A stretch of DNA of 64,000 nucleotides, from NCBI RefSeq assembly GCF_039522025.1, contig NZ_BAAADB010000003.1, positions 124,001 to 188,000 on the forward strand, in the 5' to 3' direction. Position 1 is the first letter of the stretch; every line of letters starts with the position of its first letter. Made by a program: the position numbers and the translations under genes. Positions 27,954-40,683 of this stretch are shown here, in pieces. A model generated the notes under the pieces. The model saw only the letters and a list, made by a program, of their open reading frames with translations. It did no database searches and was not told where the DNA came from. Source of the DNA: Deinococcus depolymerans. Its GTDB lineage: Bacteria > Deinococcota > Deinococci > Deinococcales > Deinococcaceae.

Positions 27954-29420
27954 TTACTCCAGCGGCACCAGCACCAGCGCGCCGCGTGCCGGGACGCTCA
28001 GGGGCGTGTCGGCGGTCAGGGTCAGGGTGCGCCCCGTCAGGACGTCGCGGTACTGGCCGGGCGTGACCCCCGTGACCGGCAGGTGCGCCTCTTGCTGCGC
28101 GGCGTTCAGGGCGATGTGCGCGTTGCCGGCCTCGTGGCGGCGCACGAAGACCACGCCCTCGCCCTGGGCGTGCGTGACCTCGAAGGTGCCGCGCGTCAGG
28201 GCCGGCACGCTGCGGCGCGCGGCGATCAGGGTGCGGGTCAGGGTCAGGGTGTCCCCATCCCAGTCCTGCTCGTCCCAGGGGAACGCGCGGCGGCAGTCGG
28301 GGTCGGGACCGCCGGGCAGGCCGATCTCGTCACCGTAGTAGATGCAGGGCGCGCCCACGTACGTCATCTGGAACACGGTCGCCAGCCGGTACGCGGTCGC
28401 GTCGCCGCCCACGGCCGTCAGGAAGCGGGCCGTGTCGTGCGAGTCGAGCAGGTTCAGCTGCGCCCGCACGATCTCCGGGTGGTACATGTTCTTCACCTCG
28501 GTCATGCGGGCCGCGAACACCTCGGCGGTCATGGGGTCCACGCGGCCCGTGCCGCTGCGTTCGTTCATGGGGTGGTCCAGCGTGCGCGCCCCGAAGAACG
28601 CCAGACACGGGCGCGTGAAGTGGTAGTTCATGACCGCGTCGAACTGGTCGCCCTGCAACCAGCGGTGCGCGTCGCCCCAGATCTCCCCGACGATGTACGC
28701 CTCGGGATTCACGGCCTTCACGCGGCGGCGGAACTCCTGCCAGAACGAGTCGTCGTCGATCTCGTTCGGCACGTCCAGCCGCCAGCCGTCGATCCCGAAC
28801 CGCATCCAGTACTCGGCCACGTCCCACAGGAAGTCCCGCACGGCCGGGTTGGCGGTATTGAACTTCGGCAGGGCGCGGTTCCCCCACCACGCGGCGTAAT
28901 TGGCGGGGCGGGTGTCGTCGTACGGTTGCAGCGGCCAGCCGTCCACGTGGAACCAGTCGCGGTACGCGCTCGCCTCGCCCTGCTCCAGCAGGTCGTTGAA
29001 CTGGAAGAACCCCCGGCTGGAGTGGTTGAACACGCCGTCCAGCACCACCCGGATGCCGCGCGCGTGCGCCTCGTCGATCAGGGTGCGCAGCGCGTCGTTG
29101 CCTCCCAGCATGGGGTCCACCTGGTAGTAGTCGTGCGTGTGGTAGCGGTGGTTGCTGGCCGACTGGAACACCGGGCAGAAGTAGATGGCGTTCACCCCCA
29201 GACCCTGGATGTGATCCAGCCGCTCGACGACACCCCACAGGTCGCCGCCCATGTACTTGTGGAAGTGCGGCGTGTCACCCCAGGGTTGCAGGTTCAGACC
29301 CGTCACGCGGCCCGAGCGGGCGAAGCGGTCGGGGAAGATCTGGTAGAACACCGCGTCCGCCACCCAGTCGGGCGTGATGGGATGCGTGTCGCGGGAATGG
29401 TCGGGGCGCTGCGGATTCAT
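27954..29420 (-). CDS. Glycoside hydrolase family 13 (neopullulanase/cyclomaltodextrinase-type)
   Basis: A 488-residue alpha-amylase-family enzyme with an (alpha/beta)8 barrel. The catalytic triad is visible: Asp in WRLDVPNEI, Glu in IVGEIWG and Asp in [10 protein letters not shown]. The early block [16 protein letters not shown] and [17 protein letters not shown] are typical of neopullulanase, cyclomaltodextrinase and maltogenic amylase. No signal peptide and no N-terminal CBM34 domain, so it is a cytoplasmic maltodextrin-degrading enzyme. Exact specificity is not decidable. Confidence 0.92.
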   Translation of the reverse strand: MNPQRPDHSRDTHPITPDWVADAVFYQIFPDRFARSGRVTGLNLQPWGDTPHFHKYMGGDLWGVVERLDHIQGLGVNAIYFCPVFQSASNHRYHTHDYYQVDPMLGGNDALRTLIDEAHARGIRVVLDGVFNHSSRGFFQFNDLLEQGEASAYRDWFHVDGWPLQPYDDTRPANYAAWWGNRALPKFNTANPAVRDFLWDVAEYWMRFGIDGWRLDVPNEIDDDSFWQEFRRRVKAVNPEAYIVGEIWGDAHRWLQGDQFDAVMNYHFTRPCLAFFGARTLDHPMNERSGTGRVDPMTAEVFAARMTEVKNMYHPEIVRAQLNLLDSHDTARFLTAVGGDATAYRLATVFQMTYVGAPCIYYGDEIGLPGGPDPDCRRAFPWDEQDWDGDTLTLTRTLIAARRSVPALTRGTFEVTHAQGEGVVFVRRHEAGNAHIALNAAQQEAHLPVTGVTPGQYRDVLTGRTLTLTADTPLSVPARGALVLVPLE

Positions 29421-29479
29421 CTCTGCGGCAGCATAGCGGGGATTGACTGGCAGTCCCCTGACAGCGGCGTGGTCCGCGG

Positions 29480-30787
29480 TCAGGATGCAGGGGTCCGCTC
29501 TGCCCAGTCCCGCAGGAAGGTCCGCGCCCCGTCCGGCGTGGTCACCTCGCCCAGCGCGGCCGCCTCGGCCAGGGCGCGCGCCGCCATGCCCACGCGCGGC
29601 CCCGGCGGGACGCCCAGCAGCGCCATGATCTCCTGCCCGTCCAGCAGCGGTGGCGGGGGCGTGGGCTGCTCCTCCAGCGCCGCCAGCACCCGCTCGAAGC
29701 CCCGCGCGTACGCCCGCCGGGACGCCTCGCTGCTCGACGGGCCGCGCGCCGCCTCCCGGTCCGCCAGCATCAGGGACAGCAGGTCCGGCAGCAGCTCCCG
29801 CCGCCGGTGCACGAAGCGCCGCGCCTCCCGCTCCGTCGCCGGGAGGGGCAGCATGTGCGCCCCCACCAGCGCCGACACCCGCCGCACATCGTCCCCCGGC
29901 AGTTTCAGGCGGGTCAGGATCCCGGCACTCAGCTCGGCCCCCACCCGCTCGTGCCCGTGAAACGACACGCGGCCCGTCACGGGGTCCACGGCGCGCGTGC
30001 GGGCCTTGCCCACATCGTGCAGCAGCGCCGCCCAGCGCAGCGTCAGCGGCGCGTCCGCTTGCCGCGCCAGCAACTGATGCAGCGCCTCCAGACTGTGCCC
30101 GAACACGTCCAGGTGATGAAAGCCTCCCTGCGCCACCCCCAGCCCCTCACGCAATTCCGGGACGGTCAGGACCAGCAGGCCCAGGTCCTCCAGGCGAGCC
30201 ACTCCCCGCGCCGCGTCCGGCGACCCCAGCAGCGCGTGCAACTCATCCCGCACCCGCTCCCAGGCCGGCATGGGCAGGCGGCCCGCACCCAGGTCCACGG
30301 CCACCTCCCGCACCGCCGCCTCCGTGCCCACCTCCAGCCGGAAGCCCAGCGTGCCCTCGAAGCGCGCCGCCCGCCACGCCCGCAACGGATCCGCGCGCAG
30401 GTTCTCCCGCGACACCATCCTGAGCCGCCGCGAGCGCAGGTCCGCGCGGCCACCCGCCGGGTCCAGCACCCGCCCGTCCGCCCACACGCCCAGCGCATTC
30501 ACCGTGAAATCCCGCCGCAGCAGGTCCGCCGTCACATCAATCGGCAGCGGCACCAGATCATGCTGAACGCCGCCCGGCGCACTCACCCGCCAGTACCCCC
30601 GCTCCACGTCCAGCGGGAACGCCGCCCCGCCCGACACCCGCGCCAGCCCCCGCGCCGCGCCCGCCGGGTCCGGCACCGCCCAGTCGAAATCCTTCGCCGG
30701 CACCCCCCGCAACCAGTCACGCGCCGCGCCGCCCACCAGCAACGCCCCAGGCGGGAAATCAGGCAGAGGTGCGCGGCGACCGAACAT
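29480..30787 (-). CDS. tRNA nucleotidyltransferase/poly(A) polymerase-family protein with HD domain
   Basis: A 435-residue class II nucleotidyltransferase. [11 protein letters not shown] and DFDWAVP (the DxD metal ligands) form the head, [10 protein letters not shown] and the [13 protein letters not shown] block the nucleotide-recognition region, and a C-terminal HD domain contains LLHDVGK. Deinococcus is known to split CCA addition between CC-adding and A-adding enzymes, so this may be one of those rather than a full CCA enzyme. TAGCAT stands 6 nt before the ATG. Divergent from tRNA-Ala. Confidence 0.88.
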   Translation of the reverse strand: MFGRRAPLPDFPPGALLVGGAARDWLRGVPAKDFDWAVPDPAGAARGLARVSGGAAFPLDVERGYWRVSAPGGVQHDLVPLPIDVTADLLRRDFTVNALGVWADGRVLDPAGGRADLRSRRLRMVSRENLRADPLRAWRAARFEGTLGFRLEVGTEAAVREVAVDLGAGRLPMPAWERVRDELHALLGSPDAARGVARLEDLGLLVLTVPELREGLGVAQGGFHHLDVFGHSLEALHQLLARQADAPLTLRWAALLHDVGKARTRAVDPVTGRVSFHGHERVGAELSAGILTRLKLPGDDVRRVSALVGAHMLPLPATEREARRFVHRRRELLPDLLSLMLADREAARGPSSSEASRRAYARGFERVLAALEEQPTPPPPLLDGQEIMALLGVPPGPRVGMAARALAEAAALGEVTTPDGARTFLRDWAERTPAS

Positions 30788-30793
30788 CCCCCC

Positions 30794-30799
30794 ATGCTA
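30794..30799 (-). promoter_or_regulatory. -10 box of leaderless tRNA nucleotidyltransferase promoter
   Basis: TAGCAT ends 6 nt before the ATG at 30787. Confidence 0.5.
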
Positions 30800-30840
30800 C
30801 CCACCCGCCGCCGCCCACGCCTGCGCCATCTGGCCCACAC

Positions 30841-30869
30841 TTGCCAAACCCCCGGCAAGCTGGTACAGT
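30841..30869 (+). promoter_or_regulatory. tRNA-Ala promoter
   Basis: TTGCCA, 17 bp, TACAGT. The -35 lies in an inverted repeat CTTGCC/GGCAAG, which may be coincidental. Confidence 0.55.
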
Positions 30870-30881
30870 TCACGGCGCTGA

Positions 30882-30956
<75 letters not shown>

Positions 30957-30962
30957 AACACA

Positions 30963-31002
30963 GGGAAGGGCCAGGAGCGTTCTGCTTCCGGCCCTTCCCC
31001 TT
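30963..31002 (+). terminator. Terminator after tRNA-Ala
   Basis: GGGAAGGGCC (30963-30972) pairs with GGCCCTTCCC (30990-30999), followed by CTTT. Confidence 0.75.
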
Positions 31003-31105
31003 TGCCGCCGGGACGCGTGCAGGCCGGCACGCCTGCCCTTCAGACTGTGCAGGTGTCAGACGGATGTGTGGTGGTATTCCCTAGGGTGCGGGTGGTTGTG
31101 ACCTG

Positions 31106-32968
31106 ATGAAGAACCGCCCCTCCCTTCCCTGGCTGTTCGCGCCGCTGCTCGTGCTGGCGGGCGTGTACACGGGGCTGCTGGCGTGGGGTGCGCTGACCGG
31201 AGTGAACCTGCACCTTGAACTGCTGTACGGGGCGGTGCCGGTGGCGGCGGTGCTGGCGGTCGGGCAGGCCTGGACGCAGGGACGCCCGCAGGGGCATGGG
31301 GGCCTGAACCTGAGCGGCGGGAATGTCAGACGGACCCCGTCTGTTTCGTTCACACGCCGGGACAGCGCCGGGTTACCAACGCCACGTCCGGCAGTCCCCT
31401 GGGCTCGCCGCCCTGCGAGTCGCGTGCGCCCGGAGGGAACGGTGCTGGCCCCGCATTCCACCGAGGTCCGTATCATACGGACTCCGATTGAATGGCTTAC
31501 AAAGCCGTTCAATCCGAGCGAAGCGAGGAGGAGCTGGGCGGGTTCCGGACGTGGAGTTGACAGATCGGTGGTGTTCCGATCTGTTAACGAAACAAACGGA
31601 ATCCGTATCAGTGGCCGCCTGGGCTGGGCGCTGCTGAGCCTGCTGGCCCTGGCGGCGGCCGAGGTGGCGTACGTGCTGCTGTTCGATCTGCCGGGCGTTG
31701 ACGCCCCGGACGTGTCGTTCGTGGACGGCCTGTACTACCTGTACTACCTGGGGCTGCTGGGTGTGCTGTGGATGGACCGCGCGGCCGGATCGAACCCGGG
31801 GACGCGGCTGTCACGCGGGGTGCTGGGTGGGTGGCTGCTGGACAGCCTGATCACGGTGGTCGTGGTGGGCGAGGTGTCGTGGGTGCTGGCCGTGTCGCCG
31901 CTGCTGCAGGATTCGGGGGCGTCGGTGGTGTTCAAGGCGGTCAGCGCGTCGTACGTGCTGCTGGACCTGCTGCTCCTGGCGGCGGGCCTGCTGCTGCTGC
32001 GTCGTCCGCTGGAACCGGCGCGGCTGCCGCTGCTGCTGGGGCTGCTGGTGTACGTCGGGGCGGACTTCGCGTACCTGCTGCTGGGGGAACACTACCAGCC
32101 TGCGGGCCTGCTGGACGCCCTGTGGACGTGGGGAACGGTGGGGCAGGCGGCCGGTGTGACCCTGCTGTCCCGTCCGCGGCAGGCAGACCGGGCAGGGGAG
32201 GATCCGCTGCCCGGCGGGTGGTCCGACACGCTGCTGCGGGCGCTGCCATACGGGGCGGTCGCCATGGCGTGCGCGCTGCTGGTCGTGCGGGGCGGAACAG
32301 GTGACCTGACCGGGCGCGGCGTGACGTGGTTCACGGTCGCGGTGCTGCTGCTGGTGCTGCTGCGGCAGAGGCAGGCGTTCGTCGAGACGACCCGCCTGAA
32401 CTGCCAGCTGACCGAGCAGGCCGCCGAACTGAGACGCAGCCGCGACGAGATGGAGCACCTGGCCACCCACGACGGTCTGACCGGACTGCTGAACCGGCAC
32501 GGGTTCTACCGGCTGCTGCGTGAGGCGGCGCCCGACACGGAACTGACGATCCTGATGATCGACCTGGACGGATTCAAGCCCGTGAACGACACCTTCGGGC
32601 ACGCGGCGGGTGATCTGGTGCTGCGCGAGGTGAGCGCGCGCCTGCGGGTGCTGGCGGGGCCGTCGTTCGTTCCAGCGCGGCTGGGCGGTGACGAGTTCGC
32701 GCTGGTCAGCCTCTGCCCGCAGCGCTTGGAGGCGGCGGCGCAGCGGGCGGCGAGGGTGGTGCAGCGGCTGGGGGAGCCGTACGACGTGCCGGGCGGATCG
32801 GCGCGGCTGGGCGCGTCGGTCGGGGTGGCCGCGCAGGTGGCGCAGGACGGGGAGACGCTGCTGCAGCAGGCGGACGCGGCGCTGTACCGCGCCAAGCGGG
32901 CGGGCGGGGGCCGCCTGGAGGTGGCGGCGGTCACGGCCCGCACCCCGGGATGGACACCGGCCGGCTGA
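31106..32968 (+). CDS. Membrane GGDEF diguanylate cyclase carrying two in-frame element insertions
   Basis: A 620-codon gene. Several N-terminal and central membrane helices precede a cytoplasmic GGDEF domain: [29 protein letters not shown] and the intact catalytic [10 protein letters not shown] near residue 530. This should synthesise c-di-GMP in response to a membrane signal. Residues about 75-168 are translated element sequence: copies 8 and 9 (31329-31607) split the sensor between its third and fourth helices, adding 49 and 45 codons with no stop. Without them the protein would be 526 residues. Whether it still folds is unknown. Confidence 0.85.
   Translation: MKNRPSLPWLFAPLLVLAGVYTGLLAWGALTGVNLHLELLYGAVPVAAVLAVGQAWTQGRPQGHGGLNLSGGNVRRTPSVSFTRRDSAGLPTPRPAVPWARRPASRVRPEGTVLAPHSTEVRIIRTPIEWLTKPFNPSEARRSWAGSGRGVDRSVVFRSVNETNGIRISGRLGWALLSLLALAAAEVAYVLLFDLPGVDAPDVSFVDGLYYLYYLGLLGVLWMDRAAGSNPGTRLSRGVLGGWLLDSLITVVVVGEVSWVLAVSPLLQDSGASVVFKAVSASYVLLDLLLLAAGLLLLRRPLEPARLPLLLGLLVYVGADFAYLLLGEHYQPAGLLDALWTWGTVGQAAGVTLLSRPRQADRAGEDPLPGGWSDTLLRALPYGAVAMACALLVVRGGTGDLTGRGVTWFTVAVLLLVLLRQRQAFVETTRLNCQLTEQAAELRRSRDEMEHLATHDGLTGLLNRHGFYRLLREAAPDTELTILMIDLDGFKPVNDTFGHAAGDLVLREVSARLRVLAGPSFVPARLGGDEFALVSLCPQRLEAAAQRAARVVQRLGEPYDVPGGSARLGASVGVAAQVAQDGETLLQQADAALYRAKRAGGGRLEVAAVTARTPGWTPAG
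31329..31472 (-). mobile_element. Short TNA-target element, copy 8 (144 bp), in frame inside the GGDEF gene
   Basis: Reverse orientation and somewhat decayed (starts GACGGACCCCG). Flanked by TCA at 31326-31328 and 31473-31475. Element plus one duplication is 147 bp, exactly 49 codons. Confidence 0.8.
31476..31607 (+). mobile_element. Short TNA-target element, copy 9 (132 bp), adjacent to copy 8
   Basis: Forward orientation, with right hairpin CAGATCGG/CCGATCTG. It shares TCA 31473-31475 with copy 8 and is followed by TCA at 31608-31610. Element plus duplication is 135 bp, 45 codons. Confidence 0.85.
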
Positions 32969-32983
32969 GCGTGACGTCCGGCG

Positions 32984-33033
32984 CGGCGCGGGCGTTGAGG
33001 TGCAGGGGCGGCGCGGGCGTTGAGGTGCAGGGG
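32984..33033 (+). repeat. Two tandem copies of a 25-bp unit
   Basis: The unit begins CGGCGCGGGCGTTGAGG and repeats perfectly. It lies between the GGDEF gene and the permease gene. Confidence 0.75.
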
Positions 33034-33063
33034 CGGCCGCAGCGTGAAATACGCTAGGTTCGG

Positions 33064-33846
33064 GTGCATGAGGCGTTCGTGATCAGCGCGATGATGGTGG
33101 CCGTGATCGGCGTGGGCCTGCTGGCCGGGGTGCTGGGTGCCATCCTGGGACTGGGCGGCGGCGTGGTGGTCGTCCCGGCCCTGGAGTTCGTGCTGCCGCA
33201 CTTCGGGCGGGACATCACGATCGCGCAGGCGGTGGCGGTCAGTCAGATCGGGGTGCTGGCGGTCGGTCTGAGCGGCGCGGCCAGTTACCTGCGGCAGGGG
33301 CTGGTGCGCGCCCGGACCGGGTACCTGCTCTCGCCGTACACGATCGTGGGTGGGGCGGCCGGGAGTTTCCTGGGCCTGATCCTGCCGGCGCGGGCGGTGG
33401 CGACGGTGTTCGCGCTGCTGCTGCTGTACTCCGCGTACAACCTGCTGAGGGGCCTGAAACGGGTGGAGGTCGAGCGCCCCCCCAGTCGCCTCGTGCCGCC
33501 CGCCATGACGTTCGCGGGGGTCATGAGCGGTCTGCTGGGCATCGGCGGGGGCACCGTGCAGGTGCCGGTGCTGAACCTGCTGGCGGGCGTGCCGATCCGG
33601 CAGGCGATTGCCACGAGTACCTTCATCATGGGCCTGACGGCCGTGGGGAACGCGCTGGTGTACCAGGCGGGCGGCCTGCTGGACATTCCGCTGGCGGCCG
33701 GGATCGCGCTGGGCGTGCTGATCGGCGCGCGGGCCGGGGCGACCCTGCAGAGCCGCATTCCGGCGGCGCAGCTGAAGTTGTTCTTCAGCCTGCTGCTGAT
33801 CTTCACGGCCGGGCAGCTGCTGTGGAAGTACTGGGGGCAGGCGTGA
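33064..33846 (+). CDS. TauE/SafE-family sulfite/anion permease
   Basis: A 260-residue membrane protein of the TSUP (TauE/SafE) family with about eight helices. The paired motifs [14 protein letters not shown] near residue 27 and [15 protein letters not shown] near residue 160 are the internal duplication typical of the family, which moves sulfur-containing anions or organosulfonates. The GTG at 33064 lies 8 nt after a TACGCT box. The next gene overlaps its stop by GTGA. Confidence 0.88.
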   Translation: MHEAFVISAMMVAVIGVGLLAGVLGAILGLGGGVVVVPALEFVLPHFGRDITIAQAVAVSQIGVLAVGLSGAASYLRQGLVRARTGYLLSPYTIVGGAAGSFLGLILPARAVATVFALLLLYSAYNLLRGLKRVEVERPPSRLVPPAMTFAGVMSGLLGIGGGTVQVPVLNLLAGVPIRQAIATSTFIMGLTAVGNALVYQAGGLLDIPLAAGIALGVLIGARAGATLQSRIPAAQLKLFFSLLLIFTAGQLLWKYWGQA

Positions 33847-34127
33847 GTGCGCCGCTGCCCCCGCAGAAGCCGGACACCGAACTGGCGGGGCTGCCCGCGT
33901 GGCTGTACCCGCTGGGCTTCTGGGTGGGCGTGGCCCTGCTGGCGGTGGGCGTGCTGCTGCCCGCGTACGCGTGGGTGGGTGTGGTGTGGATCGCGTCGGT
34001 GCCGGTCCTGGCGGCCGTGTGGGTGGCGCTGGCCGGGTGGCGCGTGGACCGCCGCCTGAGCGTGGCCGCGCTTCTGGCGCTGGCGGGGCTGGCGCTGGTG
34101 TTCGGGGTCAAGCAGTTCATCGGGTAG
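33843..34127 (+). CDS. Small membrane protein coupled to the permease
   Basis: A 94-residue protein with a proline-rich start and three hydrophobic helices ([54 protein letters not shown]). The GTG start overlaps the permease stop in a GTGA, so it is co-translated and may be an accessory subunit. No family recognised. Confidence 0.65.
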   Translation: MSAPLPPQKPDTELAGLPAWLYPLGFWVGVALLAVGVLLPAYAWVGVVWIASVPVLAAVWVALAGWRVDRRLSVAALLALAGLALVFGVKQFIG

Positions 34128-34178
34128 CCCGTGTGGCCCTGCTTGCGGGCCGTATGGTGCAATGAGCGGGTGAACTGA

Positions 34179-34952
34179 CTGGAGCTCCCGGCCCTGAGCG
34201 CGGCGCAGGTCGCGGCACTGCTGCCGGACGCACCAGATGGCGTGGCGTGGCGCAGTGTGCAGTGGCTGGGCATGGGCAGTGATCACCACGCCTTCGCGCT
34301 GGACCGTGCGCGCGTGCTGCGCCTGCCCCGCTGGCCGGGTGAGGGAGAGGCGCTGCGCCGCGAGGCCCGGCTGCTGGCGTGGCTGGCCCCCCGGCTGGGT
34401 GGCGCGGCGCTGCCGGAGGTGCTGCACCTGGGGACCGCCTCGCCGCTGGCCCCGGAGGGCTTCAGCGTGGCGCGGCGTGTGCCGGGTCGGTCGGGTCTGG
34501 GGGGCTCGCTGACCGATCCGGCCGCCCTGGGGGGTGCGCTGGTGCGCTGGCTGGCGGATCTGCACGCCCTGAACCCGCAGGGGTCGGGGCTGGAACTGGA
34601 CCTTGACCCGTCCGGGCACGACTGGCGGGACGCCGCACTGAACGATCTGGAGGCAGCGGCGGGGGCAGGGGTGCTGCCGGACCTCCGGAAGGCCGTGCCG
34701 GTGCCCATCCACGGGGATTTCGCGGCCGAGCACGTCTCCCTGGACAGGCAGGGTCGGCTCTCGGGGGTGCTGGACTGGTCGGACGCGGCGCTGGGCGATC
34801 TGGCGCGGGATCGGGCGGGCCTGATCCACTGGGGGGACGCGGCGCTGCTGGCGGCGGCCCGCGTACCTGCGGGCGGGACGGCGCGCGCTGGACGGGCTGC
34901 GGGTGTGGTGGACAAACGCCCCGACCCCGCCGTAAACTTGAACCGAGTCTAA
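34179..34952 (+). pseudogene. Decayed aminoglycoside-phosphotransferase-fold kinase
   Basis: Clear APH/choline-kinase-type coding: QWLGMGSDHHAFALD near the start, the Brenner-like HGDFAAEHVSLD and LDWSDAALGDLARD. Both ends look damaged. Homologous-looking sequence begins at CTG 34179 directly after a TGA, with no good start until GTG 34242. After LIHWGDAALL the frame becomes implausible, while the +1 frame reads credible C-terminal sequence (RALDGLRVWWTNAP) to a TAA at 34933. About 40-60 C-terminal residues seem lost. It could still be read as a 236-residue protein from 34242. Confidence 0.5.
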
Positions 34953-34979
34953 TTTTAAGTGAGCCCCTCAGGAGGTCGC

Positions 34980-37325
<2,346 letters not shown>

Positions 37326-37338
37326 GCCCCACCTCTCC

Positions 37339-37436
37339 CTCCCCCTTCAGGGGGGAGGTGCCCCGCAGGGGCGGAGGGGGTGAGTCAGCAGCGCTGCGGG
37401 CCACCCCCACCCGGCCTCCCCCCTGAAAGGGGAGGA
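37339..37436. repeat. Large G/C inverted repeat between fadN and the hydrolase gene
   Basis: About 20-bp arms, CTCCCCCTTCAGGGGGGAGG and its near-complement, separated by about 56 bp; each arm is itself partly self-complementary. It resembles a REP/BIME-type unit and could terminate fadN transcription. 37326-37477 holds nothing else. Confidence 0.6.
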
Positions 37437-37477
37437 GCAAGTCACCTCCGCCCCGCGCCTTCTGCAAGGATGACCCC

Positions 37478-38659
37478 ATGACCCGCCTGACCGACCGACT
37501 CCTGAACGTCCGTAAACGCCGCGCCCTCGGCTGGGCCGCCCTGGCCTACGCCGGGGTGGTGCTGGCGGGTGCATTCCTGGGGGCGGAGATCACGTTGCGT
37601 AGCAAGACGCGCCGCGTGAAGGGCGTGATCGTGCCGGTGGGTCGGCGGGGGAACAGTGTGTTCCTGCCGGCCAGCAGCGAGACGCTCTCGCGTGGTCCGA
37701 TCGGGATCGTGCCGCTGCTCCCGAACAAGGGGCACGCGGTGCTGGGCGAGCGGCAGGTCGTGGGCACCCTCGTGCGCCGCCCGGTGCAGGAGGAACGTGG
37801 CGTGCTGCCCAACGGGGCGCTCGCGTGGGCCAGTACGTTCGTGTACAACGGCACGCCCGCGCAACTGGGCGTGGCGTTCGAGCACACGGCCGTTCACACG
37901 CCGCTGGGTGACATGCCCGCGTGGCACATTCCGCCCAGTGGGGACGTGCCGGGCCGTGCGGACACGCTGGTGATCGTCATTCACGGTCACGGGGGTCAGC
38001 GCGCCCAGGCGTTGCGGATGCTTCCGGCGCTTCAGCGCACCGGGTCCGCCAGCCTGTTCGTCACGTTCCGCAACGCGCACGGCGCTCCGGCCTCCCCGCA
38101 GGGATACCTGACGCTGGGCGACCAGGAAGCCGAGGACGTGCTGGCCGCGCTGCACTGGGCCAGAGACGCCGGGTACAAACGGGCCGTGCTGTACGGATTC
38201 TCGATGGGCGGCAACATCGCCCTGAGCGTCCTGCGGCAAAAGCACCGTCCGTACCCGCTGCCGATCCTGGGCGTCATGCTGGACTGCCCCGCGCTGGACT
38301 GGCGGGACACCATCCGCTCGCAGGGCGTCCGCTTTGGCATTCCGAACTTCATGGCGCGGCACGTGGCCCGCTTCGTCGAACGGATCGTCACGCGCCGCAG
38401 CGGTCAGGACTTCGACACCGTCGACCAGATCGCCGCCGCGCCCACCTTCGACGTGCCCATGATCCTGTGGCACGGCACCCGCGACCGCACCATCCCCGTC
38501 GAGCAGGCCGACCGTCTGGCCGCCGCCCGCCCCGACCTCATCGAATACCACCGCGTGGAAGGCGGCAAGCACATCCGCGTGTGGAACATCGACCCCGAAC
38601 AGTACGACGCCCAGCTCGAAACCTTCATCGCCCGCGTGGTGCCGGAGGTAGAAGCGTGA
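37478..38659 (+). CDS. Membrane-anchored alpha/beta hydrolase
   Basis: A 393-residue protein with one N-terminal membrane helix (residues 18-38) and an alpha/beta-hydrolase domain. HGHGG forms the oxyanion strand end, GFSMGG near residue 245 holds the nucleophile serine, HGTRDRTIP the acid and GGKHIRVW the histidine. Substrate unknown; its place between two beta-oxidation genes hints at an ester, lipid or acyl-thioester substrate, but that is inference. Confidence 0.85.
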   Translation: MTRLTDRLLNVRKRRALGWAALAYAGVVLAGAFLGAEITLRSKTRRVKGVIVPVGRRGNSVFLPASSETLSRGPIGIVPLLPNKGHAVLGERQVVGTLVRRPVQEERGVLPNGALAWASTFVYNGTPAQLGVAFEHTAVHTPLGDMPAWHIPPSGDVPGRADTLVIVIHGHGGQRAQALRMLPALQRTGSASLFVTFRNAHGAPASPQGYLTLGDQEAEDVLAALHWARDAGYKRAVLYGFSMGGNIALSVLRQKHRPYPLPILGVMLDCPALDWRDTIRSQGVRFGIPNFMARHVARFVERIVTRRSGQDFDTVDQIAAAPTFDVPMILWHGTRDRTIPVEQADRLAAARPDLIEYHRVEGGKHIRVWNIDPEQYDAQLETFIARVVPEVEA

Positions 38660-39150
38660 GTATGTTCGTAGCCGTTCAGGTCATTTCCATTGAGTGGGGC
38701 AAGGCGGCCAGAGGAGGAGAGATGGCCACTCGGCGCGTTCAGGCGATAGGTCGCTTTGAGCGTTCGTTGCCTTTCCCCAAGCCGAAGACTGTTGCCATGA
38801 TTCAACGTGTGGGGCTCTCAGATTGGGATGGATTTGAGAAGGCAGCTGAGCGCGTTTCCGAATACGAATCGTTAGATTCAGCCAATCCGCCGGAGCTGTA
38901 CTTCGATCTTGACCATCGGGGACTTCAGGTCCAGGCTCATTCACCCCACCCGTCTGGAATGGAAAAGCCTATTCTTCTGAATCTCAATGAAACAGCCCGG
39001 TTTGAATGGAATGGGCGGATTGTATACGAGGAAACCTGGAGATACAGCCAGACCAGAGTCAATGTCGCGCTAACGGAGCGGCCTGTGCAAGCCAGTTTGT
39101 TTCAAAAGCCACCTACTTACGAAATTTCAAACCTCTCTCAGCTCTACTAA
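38656..39150 (+). CDS. Unknown protein of lower GC content
   Basis: A 164-residue protein of unknown function. GTG 38656 overlaps the hydrolase stop in a GTGA; ATG 38662 is the alternative. Codon use is visibly less GC-rich than that of both neighbours (many A/T third positions, codons such as AAA, TCA, ATT), suggesting recent acquisition. The sequence is mixed alpha/beta with LYFDLDHRGLQV and LLNLNETARFEWNG; no motif is recognised. It lies 12 bp upstream of the thiolase gene. Confidence 0.65.
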   Translation: MSMFVAVQVISIEWGKAARGGEMATRRVQAIGRFERSLPFPKPKTVAMIQRVGLSDWDGFEKAAERVSEYESLDSANPPELYFDLDHRGLQVQAHSPHPSGMEKPILLNLNETARFEWNGRIVYEETWRYSQTRVNVALTERPVQASLFQKPPTYEISNLSQLY

Positions 39151-39162
39151 GGAGTAACCCTA

Positions 39163-40356
39163 ATGCGTGACGCTGTTATTGTTTCTGCTGTTCGGACGCC
39201 CGTTGGGCGTGGTATCAAGGGCACCCTGGCGAACACCCGCCCTGATGATCTGGCGGCGCTGGTGCTGAACGAGGCCGTGAAGCGTGCCGGGATCGACGCG
39301 GCGCTGGTCGAGGACGTGTACTTCGGGTGCGCGATCCCCGAGGCCGAGCAGGGTCTGAACATCGCGCGTCTGGCGGCGCTGCGTGCCGGGATGCCGGACA
39401 GCGTGGGTGGTGTGACCATCAACCGTTTCTGCTCCAGTGGGTTGCAGACGATTGCGATGGCGGCGGCCGCCATTCAGACCGGTCAGGCGGACGTGATGCT
39501 GGCGGGCGGCGTGGAGAGCATGAGCATGCTGCCCATGAGCGGCCACAACCCCAGCCCGAACCTGGACCTCGTGGACGCCCGGCCCGGCGCGTACATCGGC
39601 ATGGGCATGACGGCCGAGAACGTCGCCGCGAAGTACGGCATCAGCCGTGAGGATCAGGATGCGTTCGCGTTCCGCAGCCACCAGCGGGCGGCGGCGGCGC
39701 AGGACGCCGGGAAGTTCGATGCCGAGATCGTGCCTGTGCCGGTGCGCGTGGACAAACTGAAGGGCACGAAGATGAAGTCCGAGACCATCAACTTCGACAG
39801 GGACGAACTGATCCGCCGGGACGCGAACCTCGCGGACATGGCGAAGGTCCGCCCCGCGTTCAAGGCGACCGGTTCGGTCAGCGCGGCGAACAGCAGCCCG
39901 TTCAGTGACGGCGCGGCCGCCGTGCTGATCATGAGCGCCGAGAAGGCGCAGGAGCTGGGCCTGAAACCCCTGGCGAAGTTCGTGGGCTTCGCAGTGGCGG
40001 GCGTGGAGCCCGAACTGATGGGCATCGGCCCCGTGAAGGCCGTGCCGAAGGTGCTGGCGCAGACCGGCCTGACCCTGGACGACATTGACCTGATCGAACT
40101 GAACGAGGCGTTCGCCGCGCAGTCCCTGGCCGTCGCGCGGGAACTGGGCCTGAACCAGGAGATCATGAACGTCAACGGCGGCGCGATCGCCCTGGGCCAC
40201 CCGCTGGGGTGCAGCGGCGCGAAGCTCGCCACGACCGCCATCTACGAACTGCAGCGCCGTGGGGGCGGGAAGGCCCTGATCACCATGTGCATCGGCGGGG
40301 GCATGGGTGCCGCCGGGATCATTGAGGTGTACGGCGCGCAGCAGGCCGCCGACTGA
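39163..40356 (+). CDS. fadA: Acetyl-CoA acyltransferase (thiolase)
   Basis: A 397-residue thiolase that cleaves 3-ketoacyl-CoA in beta-oxidation. The nucleophilic Cys is in [10 protein letters not shown] near residue 89, the catalytic His in [11 protein letters not shown] and the second Cys in [16 protein letters not shown] lies 8 nt before the ATG. With the FadN-type enzyme upstream it supplies the last three steps of fatty-acid degradation; an acyl-CoA dehydrogenase is not in this window. Confidence 0.95.
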   Translation: MRDAVIVSAVRTPVGRGIKGTLANTRPDDLAALVLNEAVKRAGIDAALVEDVYFGCAIPEAEQGLNIARLAALRAGMPDSVGGVTINRFCSSGLQTIAMAAAAIQTGQADVMLAGGVESMSMLPMSGHNPSPNLDLVDARPGAYIGMGMTAENVAAKYGISREDQDAFAFRSHQRAAAAQDAGKFDAEIVPVPVRVDKLKGTKMKSETINFDRDELIRRDANLADMAKVRPAFKATGSVSAANSSPFSDGAAAVLIMSAEKAQELGLKPLAKFVGFAVAGVEPELMGIGPVKAVPKVLAQTGLTLDDIDLIELNEAFAAQSLAVARELGLNQEIMNVNGGAIALGHPLGCSGAKLATTAIYELQRRGGGKALITMCIGGGMGAAGIIEVYGAQQAAD

Positions 40357-40531
40357 CCGCAGCATTCAACGGCAGTGGTTGAGGGTGCAGTCGAGGGGCG
40401 CGCTGTTGGCTCCTTGATGGAACTGGAACCCTGAACGTACGTGTGGCAGGGTGCCCGCCGGGAAGGGAGCGCCCTGCTTCACGTACATATGTTCATGTGC
40501 CGTTAAGCATCCGGGCTGGAGGGCCGATCTG

Positions 40532-40548
40532 GCTTTAACATGTAAAGC
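40532..40548. promoter_or_regulatory. 17-bp palindrome upstream of the antiporter gene
   Basis: GCTTTA and TAAAGC around ACATG: an AT-rich symmetric site in the 327-bp gap 40357-40683, plausible as an operator. The regulator is unknown. Confidence 0.3.
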
Positions 40549-40600
40549 AAGTTCGTCGCTTCCGTGCGGCGGGGTGCGGTTCCCATAAACCGCTCGGGTG

Positions 40601-40640
40601 GAGTCAGGTCAGGTTGGCCTGACTCCATGTCGTTTTGTTC
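40601..40640 (+). terminator. Hairpin with T-run upstream of the antiporter gene
   Basis: GAGTCAGG (40601-40608) pairs with CCTGACTC (40618-40625), followed by CATGTCGTTTTGTT. It could end the thiolase transcript or attenuate the antiporter. Confidence 0.5.
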
Positions 40641-40683
40641 CGCCTGTCGTGTGTTGACTGTGGGCTGTCTGGAGGTGATGGTG

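Noticed and set aside
32984..33033. Start of a CRISPR or other repeat array
   Set aside because: Only two direct copies with no spacer between them.
37339..37436. Large inverted repeat as an insertion-sequence end
   Set aside because: No transposase frame nearby and each arm is self-complementary, more like a REP/terminator structure.
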